Below are positions 1 through 5,509 of a DNA stretch of 8,374 bases, in pieces. The stretch's first letter is position 1. Each line of letters begins with the position of its first letter. Under the pieces are notes generated by a model. That model worked only from the letters and a program-made list of their open reading frames with translations, did not search any database and was not told the origin of the DNA. Origin of the DNA: Cryomorphaceae bacterium (GTDB lineage: Bacteria; Bacteroidota; Bacteroidia; Flavobacteriales; BACL11); assembly GCA_014384505.1 (NCBI GenBank), contig JACNFT010000027.1, forward strand, positions 1 through 8,374. Reading direction: 5' to 3'. A program made the position numbers and the translations under genes.

Positions 1-71
1 CCATCATCTACACTTCCTGCAGTTGTGAAGCGTAAAAGCTCCATATCTAAATATCCTTTCGTTTGGCTCAT
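1..71 (-). CDS. cysN: Sulfate adenylyltransferase subunit 1, GTPase (CysN), N-terminal fragment
   Basis: This is the first 23 complete codons of the GTP-hydrolysing subunit of ATP sulfurylase; the rest lies beyond the left edge. The ATG is at 71-69 on the minus strand. The visible peptide ends in LLRFTTAGSVDDG, the highly conserved lead-in to the CysN P-loop (GSVDDGKST), so the family call is firm although the lysine and the rest of the G domain are cut off. In this family GTP hydrolysis by CysN drives APS formation from ATP and sulfate by CysD. The start lies 8 bp after the cysD stop, which indicates one operon. No Shine-Dalgarno sequence precedes it, only an A-rich stretch. Whether a CysC domain is fused at the C-terminus cannot be seen. 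Confidence 0.95.
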   Translation of the reverse strand, partial: MSQTKGYLDMELLRFTTAGSVDD

Positions 72-79
72 AATTTTTT

Positions 80-985
80 TTAAAAGTAACCTTCTTTTTT
101 TCTATCTTCCATGGCTGCTTCCGATCTTTTGTCATCAGCTCTACCACCTCTCTCGGTAACTCTTGTTGTCGCTACTTCTTCAATAATTTCTTCTAATGTT
201 AGTGCCTCCGATTCTGCAACTCCAGTACAAGTCATATCTCCAATTGTTCTACATCTTATTGTTCTTTCTTCCCAAACTTCATCATCTTTTAATTGAATGT
301 AATCACATTTCCCTAAAAGCACTCCGTTTCTATTTACTACCTCTCTTTTATGTGAGAAATATAAAGAAGGAAGTTCTAGTTTTTCATGCAAAATATATTG
401 CCAAACATCCATTTCTGTCCAATTAGAAATTGGGAATATTCTAAAATGTTCTCCCATTTTCTTTTTTCCATTAAACAGATTCCAAAGTTCTGGTCTTTGA
501 TTTTTAGGATCCCATTGCCCAAATTCATCTCTGTGGGAAAAGAATCTTTCTTTAGCTCTTGCTTTTTCTTCATCTCTTCTTGCTCCTCCCATTGCGCAAT
601 CATATTTCCCCTGCTCTAGTCCTTCTAAAAGAGTTACAGTTTGCAATCCATTTCGTGAGGCATTTACTCCTGTTTCTTCTACAGCAGTTCCGTTATCAAT
701 TGAATCTTGAACATATTTTACAATTAATGTTTCTCCTGTTTCTTCTATTAATTGATCTCTAAATTCAATAGTTTCTGGGAAATTATGCCCAGTGTCTACA
801 TGCATTAATGGAAAAGGAACTTTCCCTGGATGAAATGCCTTTCTGGCAAGGTGAAACATAATAATAGAATCTTTTCCTCCAGAAAATAACATTACAGGTT
901 TTTCAAACTGTGCAGCCACTTCTCTTAAAATAAAAATTGCTTCCGATTCTAATTCCTTTAAGTGTGTTAAATTATACGAACTCAT
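80..985 (-). CDS. cysD: Sulfate adenylyltransferase subunit 2 (CysD)
   Basis: This is the catalytic subunit of heterodimeric ATP sulfurylase, making adenosine 5'-phosphosulfate (APS) and pyrophosphate from ATP and sulfate in the cytoplasm together with CysN. It has 301 residues, the usual family length (about 300). The PP-loop SGGKDS is at residues 35-40, followed by HVDTGHNFPE near 62-71 and the family signature GGARRDEEKARAKER near 133-147. The C-terminus (RGGRADDKRSEAAMEDRKKEGYF, positions 149-80) is the standard CysD ending and shows the gene is complete. The ATG at 985-983 follows the cysC stop by one base, so the two are probably translationally coupled. cysN follows after 8 bp. Nothing in it looks damaged. 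Confidence 0.97.
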   Translation of the reverse strand: MSSYNLTHLKELESEAIFILREVAAQFEKPVMLFSGGKDSIIMFHLARKAFHPGKVPFPLMHVDTGHNFPETIEFRDQLIEETGETLIVKYVQDSIDNGTAVEETGVNASRNGLQTVTLLEGLEQGKYDCAMGGARRDEEKARAKERFFSHRDEFGQWDPKNQRPELWNLFNGKKKMGEHFRIFPISNWTEMDVWQYILHEKLELPSLYFSHKREVVNRNGVLLGKCDYIQLKDDEVWEERTIRCRTIGDMTCTGVAESEALTLEEIIEEVATTRVTERGGRADDKRSEAAMEDRKKEGYF

Positions 986-986
986 T

Positions 987-1595
987 TTACTTATTTTTTA
1001 TAATTGGCAATATATAATCCAAAACTTTCTGTACCGATTCATCAATCGAAAGCTGGGCTGTGTTTATTTCTATTTCTGGAGATTTAGGAGCTTCAAATGG
1101 AGCGCTAATTCCTGTAAAATCTTTTATCTCTCCTTTTCGTGCTTTTTGATAGAGACCTTTTACATCTCTTTCTTCACAAGTATCAACAGAGGCATTTATA
1201 TATACTTCAATAAAATTCTCAGCTCCAATTATTTGTTTTGCTATATTTCTAATCTCAATTGTTGGGCTTACAAAACAATTTAAGGTAACCACTCCGCAAT
1301 TCATAAAAAGCTTACTTACTTCTGAAATTCTTCTAATGTTTTCTGCCCTGTCTTCTGTCGAGAAAGTAAGGTTATTACTTATTCCTACTCGTATATTGTC
1401 TCCATCCAAAAGTTGATTTAATATTCCTTGAGTATGTAAATGCCTTTCTACTCCTTTTGCGATAGTTGTTTTTCCCGACCCTGATAATCCTGTCATCCAG
1501 ATTACTTTTGCATGTTGTTGCAATAGTTTTTCTTTATCCTCTTTTTGGAGAATATCATCAAATATGGGGAATAAATTACCTTTCGCTTCTTTCAT
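987..1595 (-). CDS. cysC: Adenylyl-sulfate kinase (CysC)
   Basis: APS kinase phosphorylates APS at the 3' position to give PAPS, the donor for sulfotransferases and the substrate of PAPS reductase. From the ATG at 1595-1593 the protein has 202 residues, matching the roughly 200 of stand-alone CysC. The Walker A motif GLSGSGKTT is at residues 36-44, followed by the conserved LDGDNIR, the NLTFSTEDRAENIRR stretch, the FVSPT segment and the C-terminal signature ERDVKGLYQKAR with FTGISAPFEAP. The frame stays open to a TTG five codons upstream (1610-1608), but that TTG lies inside a -7-like element, so I prefer the ATG. It is the first gene of the cysC-cysD-cysN operon, divergent from deoC. A separate kinase next to cysDN fits a PAPS-making route. 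Confidence 0.95.
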   Translation of the reverse strand: MKEAKGNLFPIFDDILQKEDKEKLLQQHAKVIWMTGLSGSGKTTIAKGVERHLHTQGILNQLLDGDNIRVGISNNLTFSTEDRAENIRRISEVSKLFMNCGVVTLNCFVSPTIEIRNIAKQIIGAENFIEVYINASVDTCEERDVKGLYQKARKGEIKDFTGISAPFEAPKSPEIEINTAQLSIDESVQKVLDYILPIIKNK

Positions 1596-1607
1596 AATGT
1601 AAGTATG

Positions 1608-1615
1608 CAAATTTA
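1608..1615 (-). promoter_or_regulatory. Candidate -7 promoter element for cysC-cysD-cysN
   Basis: Read on the minus strand this is TAAATTTG, an exact match to the Bacteroidota primary sigma factor -7 consensus TAnnTTTG. It ends 12 bp before the cysC ATG, so the leader would be only a few bases long. I see no clear TTG-type -33 element about 19-21 bp upstream, and such AT-rich DNA gives chance matches. The similar spacing of the deoC and gmhA elements gives some support. Confidence 0.4.
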
Positions 1616-1616
1616 G

Positions 1617-1635
1617 TAAAATTTATCAAATTTTA
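1617..1635. promoter_or_regulatory. Perfect 8-bp inverted repeat in the divergent promoter region; possible operator
   Basis: The arms TAAAATTT and AAATTTTA are exact reverse complements separated by ATC. The site lies directly upstream of the candidate cysC -7 element, where a bound regulator would sit in the promoter spacer, and about 27 bp before the deoC element. The short spacer and dyad symmetry suit a dimeric regulator better than a transcription terminator. The arms are almost all A and T, so chance is a real alternative. No regulator gene is present in the window. Confidence 0.3.
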
Positions 1636-1661
1636 AAACAGCTGAATGTCTGATAATTTTT

Positions 1662-1669
1662 TAATTTTG
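1662..1669 (+). promoter_or_regulatory. Candidate -7 promoter element for the deoC-cysQ operon
   Basis: TAATTTTG matches the Bacteroidota -7 consensus TAnnTTTG exactly and ends 13 bp before the deoC ATG, which implies a very short leader. No convincing -33 TTG was found at the expected distance. With the cysC element on the other strand it gives a divergent promoter pair within 60 bp. Confidence 0.4.
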
Positions 1670-1682
1670 TCTTTTTTAATTT

Positions 1683-2405
1683 ATGAAAAATCAACAACTA
1701 AATTTAGCAGATTATCTAGATTCAACCTATCTGAAAACAGCTGAACAAGCAGGGATTTCTGAATTAGCAACAAAAGACATTGTCATTAGCTCAATTCATG
1801 ATGCAATTCAATCAAAATTTGCTTGCATAATGATTCGGCCTGAATTTGTTGCTATGGCAAAAGAAATGATAGAATCAAATAAATCAAAATTAAAAGTAGG
1901 TACGGTTGTTGATTTTCCTTTTGGAACAGGTACTACTGTGCAAAAAATAACTGAGGGAAAAGCAGTTATTGAAAGTGGTGCTTATGATATTGATTATGTG
2001 TGTGATTATAATGCTTTTAAAAGAGGTGCTTTTGAGAAGTTTGACAAAGACATTGTTGAAGGAACTAAACTAGTTTTAAATCATAAGAAAATCGTAAAGT
2101 GGATTATTGAAACAGGAGCTTTATCAAGAGATGAGATAAGAGATATTTCCAGACGGATTTCAAAACTAGTTCAATCTAATTTCCCTCAAAATGCTAAGAA
2201 GGTTTTTATAAAAACTTCTACAGGCTACTATGGGGGCTATGGTGCAACTGTTAAAGATATTAAAACTATAAAATCAGTTGCTGGAAATTTGCAAATTAAA
2301 GCTTCAGGGGGAGTCTCAAATCGTAAAGATTGTTTGGAAATGATAAAAGCAGGTGCAACTAGAATTGGAACATCTAAAGCCGTGTTAATAGATAACGAAA
2401 AGTAA
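1683..2405 (+). CDS. deoC: Deoxyribose-phosphate aldolase family protein (DeoC)
   Basis: This is a class I aldolase of the DeoC family, which reversibly cleaves 2-deoxyribose 5-phosphate to glyceraldehyde 3-phosphate and acetaldehyde in deoxynucleoside salvage. It has 240 residues, within the family range of about 220-260. Expected active-site elements are visible: VGTVVDFPFG (72-81, like VCTVVGFPLG), D104 in YDIDYV, the Schiff-base lysine K177 in FIKTSTGYYGGYGAT, and the second lysine K206 in IKASGGV. It is the first gene of the plus-strand unit and ends one base before cysQ. Its place between sulfur-activation genes and heptose genes is unusual for a nucleoside catabolism enzyme, and no deoA, deoB or cdd is nearby, so the true substrate could differ. 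The fold and chemistry are well supported; the substrate is less certain. Confidence 0.88.
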   Translation: MKNQQLNLADYLDSTYLKTAEQAGISELATKDIVISSIHDAIQSKFACIMIRPEFVAMAKEMIESNKSKLKVGTVVDFPFGTGTTVQKITEGKAVIESGAYDIDYVCDYNAFKRGAFEKFDKDIVEGTKLVLNHKKIVKWIIETGALSRDEIRDISRRISKLVQSNFPQNAKKVFIKTSTGYYGGYGATVKDIKTIKSVAGNLQIKASGGVSNRKDCLEMIKAGATRIGTSKAVLIDNEK

Positions 2406-2406
2406 A

Positions 2407-3198
2407 ATGAATTTTAATGAGTTATTAATAAAAGCGATTAACGCTTCTATTGAAGGTGGACATGCTATAATGGAAGTGTATGCTTCCGATTTTTTGGTTG
2501 AACATAAGGATGATAAATCACCTTTAACGCTAGCAGATAAAAATTGTAACACAGTAATTGAACAGCATTTATTAGGAACAAGCATTCCTTTTTTGAGTGA
2601 AGAAGGATCGAAAATTACTTATGAAGAAAGAAAGCATTGGGAGTATTCTTGGTTAGTTGATCCCTTAGATGGAACAAAGGAATTTGTAAAACGAAATGGG
2701 GAATTTACAGTTAATATTGCCTTAATCCATAATGGAAACCCAATTATGGGTGTGATTTATGTGCCCGTAAAAGAGGAGCTTTATTTTGCAATGGAAGGTT
2801 TAGGGTCTTACAAAATAAAACAAAGCCAAGCCATTGATAGTCTTGATAAGTTGATAGAATCAGCTGATAAACTGCCAATTGAGTATAATAGAGAAAATTA
2901 TGTAATTGTAGGTTCTCGTTCGCATATGTCTACCGAAACAGAAGTATTTTTTGAAGAAATGAAAAAAGAACATGGTAATGTTGAGGTAATGGCAGTTGGT
3001 TCGTCCTTGAAACTTTGTATGGTGGCTGAAGGAAAAGCAGATGCATATCCTAGATATGCATCAACAATGGAATGGGATACAGGTGCGGGACATGCAATTG
3101 CAAAATATGCAGGATTTTCGGTAAAACAATATAACTCATCTGAAGATGTAGTTTATAATAAAGAGGATTTGTTAAATCCTTGGTTATTAGTAAAGTAA
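2407..3198 (+). CDS. cysQ: 3'(2'),5'-bisphosphate nucleotidase (CysQ)
   Basis: This is a Mg2+-dependent, Li+-sensitive phosphatase of the inositol monophosphatase superfamily. It converts PAP, left after sulfate transfer from PAPS, to AMP and can also act on PAPS. It has 263 residues, like typical CysQ proteins (about 250-270). Metal-binding motifs are intact: DKSPLTLAD (36-44), LSEEG (63-67, E66), DPLDGT (85-90, D85 and D88) with KEFVKRNGEFTVNIAL after it, and WDTGAGHA (223-230, D224). These favour CysQ over a plain inositol monophosphatase. It starts one base after the deoC stop. Divergent cysC-cysD-cysN genes make PAPS, so production and clean-up of the activated sulfate cycle are adjacent but separately transcribed. 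Confidence 0.95.
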   Translation: MNFNELLIKAINASIEGGHAIMEVYASDFLVEHKDDKSPLTLADKNCNTVIEQHLLGTSIPFLSEEGSKITYEERKHWEYSWLVDPLDGTKEFVKRNGEFTVNIALIHNGNPIMGVIYVPVKEELYFAMEGLGSYKIKQSQAIDSLDKLIESADKLPIEYNRENYVIVGSRSHMSTETEVFFEEMKKEHGNVEVMAVGSSLKLCMVAEGKADAYPRYASTMEWDTGAGHAIAKYAGFSVKQYNSSEDVVYNKEDLLNPWLLVK

Positions 3199-3201
3199 AT
3201 A

Positions 3202-3324
3202 ATGAAAGAAAAATCCCTAAAAGCATTGCAGGATAAGGATTTCTCTGAACTTTTTAAAAAAGGAGGAAAATATGATTGGGGTGAAATTGGAAAACAGACA
3301 AAACAAGTGTCTAAATCATTTTAA
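3202..3324 (+). CDS. Small hypothetical protein, 40 residues
   Basis: An ATG three bases after the cysQ stop opens a 40-codon frame ending in TAA at 3322-3324, 29 bp before gmhA. The peptide is charged and lysine-rich, with MKEKSLKALQDKDFSELF at the start, then KKGGKYDWGEIGKQ and VSKSF at the end. I see no signal peptide, membrane segment, Cys/His metal site or familiar domain, and I do not recognise it. The tight spacing and fill of nearly the whole cysQ-gmhA gap favour a real gene. Alternatives are the degraded start of a longer protein or a chance frame, since the gap is only 155 bp. Confidence 0.5.
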   Translation: MKEKSLKALQDKDFSELFKKGGKYDWGEIGKQTKQVSKSF

Positions 3325-3331
3325 AAATTTG

Positions 3332-3339
3332 TATTTTAG
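3332..3339 (+). promoter_or_regulatory. Possible -7 promoter element before gmhA
   Basis: TATTTTAG differs from TAnnTTTG at one base and ends 14 bp before the gmhA ATG, nearly the same distance as the candidate elements of deoC (13 bp) and cysC (12 bp). It lies after the small ORF and could start a separate transcript for the sugar and envelope genes. No clear -33 element is visible. Confidence 0.25.
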
Positions 3340-3353
3340 CCAAAACCAACGAG

Positions 3354-3935
3354 ATGAAAAGTAGAATAGAAAAGTGTATGAAAAGTGCTGTTGAAAATTA
3401 CACTAGCGTTTTTCAGAATGATAATTTGAAAGCTAATATTCAGAAAATTGTTACTGAAAGTGTAACTGCTTTCCAATCGGATAAAAAGATGCTTTTTTGT
3501 GGAAATGGCGGTAGCGCTTCTGATGCTCAGCATATTGCCGCTGAATTAAGTGGAAGGTTCTATTCTGATCGCCCTCCTTTATATGCTGAGGCTTTGCATG
3601 TAAATTCATCTTTTATGACTGCCGTAGCAAATGATTATGGTTATGAAGCTACATATGCAAGAATGGTTGAGGCTAAAGGCAGGAAAGGAGATATTCTTGT
3701 TGGAATATCAACTTCAGGAAATTCTCCTAATGTGGTGAAAGCAATTCAAAAAGCAAAAGAAATAGGAATGACAACTGTTGGTTTTACAGGTAAAAATGGT
3801 GGTGAAATGCGAGATATTTGTGATATTATGATTTGCGCTCCCTCTGATGATACACCAAGAGTACAAGAAGCGCATATTTTAGTTGGGCATATTATTTGTC
3901 AATTGATTGAACAAGAAATGTTCCCAGATGCATAA
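3354..3935 (+). CDS. gmhA: D-sedoheptulose 7-phosphate isomerase (GmhA)
   Basis: This SIS-fold enzyme isomerises sedoheptulose 7-phosphate to D-glycero-D-manno-heptose 7-phosphate, the first step towards nucleotide-activated heptose for lipopolysaccharide, capsule or S-layer glycans. It has 193 residues, the same as the well-known family members (about 192). The phosphate-binding motifs GNGGSASDAQH (50-60) and STSGNSPNV (119-127) are present. The zinc-site residues known in GmhA are in place: H60, E64, Q171 and H179 (VQEAHILVGH). This separates it from DnaA-binding DiaA and other SIS proteins. The ATG at 3354 is the natural start. Its last 8 bp overlap gmhB. The coupled phosphatase supports the heptose assignment. 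Confidence 0.93.
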   Translation: MKSRIEKCMKSAVENYTSVFQNDNLKANIQKIVTESVTAFQSDKKMLFCGNGGSASDAQHIAAELSGRFYSDRPPLYAEALHVNSSFMTAVANDYGYEATYARMVEAKGRKGDILVGISTSGNSPNVVKAIQKAKEIGMTTVGFTGKNGGEMRDICDIMICAPSDDTPRVQEAHILVGHIICQLIEQEMFPDA

Positions 3936-4431
3936 GCTAGATACTCTTTTTTTAGATAGAGATGGTGTGATAAATGTAAAGTTAGATGGGCGGTATGTTA
4001 AAAATACTGATGAGTTTGAATTTATGATAGGAGCAGAGACGGCAATATCAAAACTCTCAAAAATATTTAATCGTATTCTTATTGTAACTAATCAGCAGGG
4101 AATTGCAAAAGGAATAATGTCAGACAAGGACTTAGGTGTTTTGCATGAGTATATGTTGTTTGAATTAAAAAAAAATGGAGGTATAATACAAAAGATTTAT
4201 TATTGTCCTCATTTGGCAGCTGAAAGTTGTAATTGTCGCAAGCCAAATACTGGTATGATAGAGCAGGCAATTATTGATTTTCCAGAAATAAAATTAGAGC
4301 AATCGTATTTGATTGGAGATTCGGATACAGATATAATTGCAGGAAATAAGATGGGATTGATTACTGTAAAGGTGGATAATGAATATTCTTTATCAAAATG
4401 GTGTGACGAATTGTTATCTGTTATTCAATAA
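3928..4431 (+). CDS. gmhB: D-glycero-D-manno-heptose 1,7-bisphosphate 7-phosphatase (GmhB), HAD family
   Basis: This is a HAD-superfamily phosphatase of the GmhB/histidinol-phosphatase group that removes the 7-phosphate of heptose 1,7-bisphosphate. From the ATG at 3928, which overlaps the gmhA stop (ATGCATAA), it has 167 residues, a little shorter than E. coli GmhB (about 190). HAD motifs are visible: FLDRDGV with nucleophile D10 and D12, T54 in IVTNQQG, K105 in CRKPNTGM, and IGDSDTD with D131 and D135. The zinc loop C93-P-H95 ... C101-N-C103 is complete. The frame extends upstream to a TTG at 3907, but the overlapping ATG puts the DxD motif where expected. No heptose 7-phosphate kinase or nucleotidyltransferase is visible to complete the pathway. 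Without gmhA beside it, HisB-N would be an alternative. Confidence 0.9.
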   Translation: MHKLDTLFLDRDGVINVKLDGRYVKNTDEFEFMIGAETAISKLSKIFNRILIVTNQQGIAKGIMSDKDLGVLHEYMLFELKKNGGIIQKIYYCPHLAAESCNCRKPNTGMIEQAIIDFPEIKLEQSYLIGDSDTDIIAGNKMGLITVKVDNEYSLSKWCDELLSVIQ

Positions 4432-4462
4432 TAATTTTAATTTTACAAAATAAAACAGATAA

Positions 4463-5509
4463 ATGATTAGTCCAGAGTTAAATATAATTTTTTCTTTAAT
4501 CACTGCATTTTTGATTACTTATGTAGCCATACCAAAGGTTATATTTTTTGCTGAAAAGTTAAGATTATTAGATGAGGCAGGAATTAGAGCCTCACATAAG
4601 GGAAGTGTGCCGATATTTGGTGGAATTGCTATTTTTACGGGTATTATTTTCTCATTATTATTTTGGGCAGATATTGAAAATATTCAGTACCTTTTAGTCA
4701 GTATTTTAATTATTTTTTTTGTTGGTGTTATTGATGATTTATTAGTACTTTCTCCTTTTAAAAAAATCGTTGGTCAAATTATAGCAACTTTAATCATTAT
4801 TCTTTTTCATGATATGCAAATTGATAGTATGCATGGCGTTTTGGGTATATCGGAGACACTGAGCCCTTGGGTAAGCATACCTTTTACTATTTTTGTAGTT
4901 ATTGTTATTACGAATGGATTTAATCTTATTGATGGGGTAGATGGTTTAGCAGGAGGAATTGGTGTAATCTCATCTTTTTCATTTGGTGTTATTGCCTTAC
5001 TAATGGGTCAAAGCGATATGGCAATAGTTGCTTTTACTTTAATGGGTGCATTATTAGCATTCTTAAAGTACAATTTGAATCCTGCGAAAATATTTATGGG
5101 CGATACAGGTTCTTTAGTTGTTGGATTGATTTTATCTATTTTAGCAATCAATATTATTCGATACGGTTTGGTTGCTGAGACTATTAAATTACCAAACAAA
5201 GGTCCTTTGTTAGCTATTGCAATTCTAGCAATTCCATTATTTGATTCACTAAGAGTATTTGTTGTGAGGGTATTTAAACGTAAACATCCTCTTTCTCCAG
5301 GAAGAGAGCATATTCATCATACATTATTAGATTTAGGTTTTGGACATAAAAAGACAAGTTTTATATTGTATTTTTCTGCAATTTTTATTATTGTATTTTC
5401 TTATTTTTTATTAGATGTAAATGTTAATATAGGTATTGCTATACTTGCATTAATTAGCTTTATCTTATTATACATTCCAATTTACCTTTTAAAAGGTCAT
5501 TCAAAATAA
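4463..5509 (+). CDS. WecA/MraY-family polyprenyl-phosphate sugar-1-phosphate transferase
   Basis: This integral membrane enzyme transfers a HexNAc-1-phosphate from a UDP-sugar to undecaprenyl phosphate, starting assembly of a lipid-linked surface glycan. It has 348 residues and about eleven hydrophobic segments. Family motifs appear in order: HKGSVPIFGG (45-54), the DD pair at 91-92 in GVIDDLLVLSPFKK, NGFNLIDGVDGLAGG (151-165, D157 and D160), MGDTGSL (212-218), and HIHH with H283, H285 and H286 in the last cytoplasmic loop. The HIHH form and the lack of MraY-specific features favour the WecA/TagO branch over peptidoglycan MraY. It starts 31 bp after gmhB and its TAA shares one base with the next ATG (TAATG). 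The exact sugar donor cannot be read from the sequence. Confidence 0.9.
   Translation: MISPELNIIFSLITAFLITYVAIPKVIFFAEKLRLLDEAGIRASHKGSVPIFGGIAIFTGIIFSLLFWADIENIQYLLVSILIIFFVGVIDDLLVLSPFKKIVGQIIATLIIILFHDMQIDSMHGVLGISETLSPWVSIPFTIFVVIVITNGFNLIDGVDGLAGGIGVISSFSFGVIALLMGQSDMAIVAFTLMGALLAFLKYNLNPAKIFMGDTGSLVVGLILSILAINIIRYGLVAETIKLPNKGPLLAIAILAIPLFDSLRVFVVRVFKRKHPLSPGREHIHHTLLDLGFGHKKTSFILYFSAIFIIVFSYFLLDVNVNIGIAILALISFILLYIPIYLLKGHSK

Noticed and set aside
111..762. Several plus-strand ORFs of 60-77 codons antisense to cysD
   Set aside because: They are rich in Leu, Phe, Ser and His, as expected when AT-rich coding DNA is read on the wrong strand; cysD is intact and well supported here.
1596..1610. 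Upstream TTG start for cysC, adding five residues
   Set aside because: The TTG lies inside the candidate -7 element, and the ATG at 1595 gives the normal family length.
3261..3364. AGGAGG followed 5 bases later by ATG (3272), opening a 30-codon ORF that overlaps the gmhA start
   Set aside because: Bacteroidota rarely use Shine-Dalgarno sites, and none of the real genes here has one. The AGGAGG lies within the Lys-Gly-Gly codons of the 40-residue ORF, and the peptide shows no recognisable features.
3907..3927. TTG start for gmhB inside gmhA, adding seven residues
   Set aside because: The ATG at 3928 overlapping the gmhA stop is a typical coupled start and keeps the DxD motif near the N-terminus as in the family.
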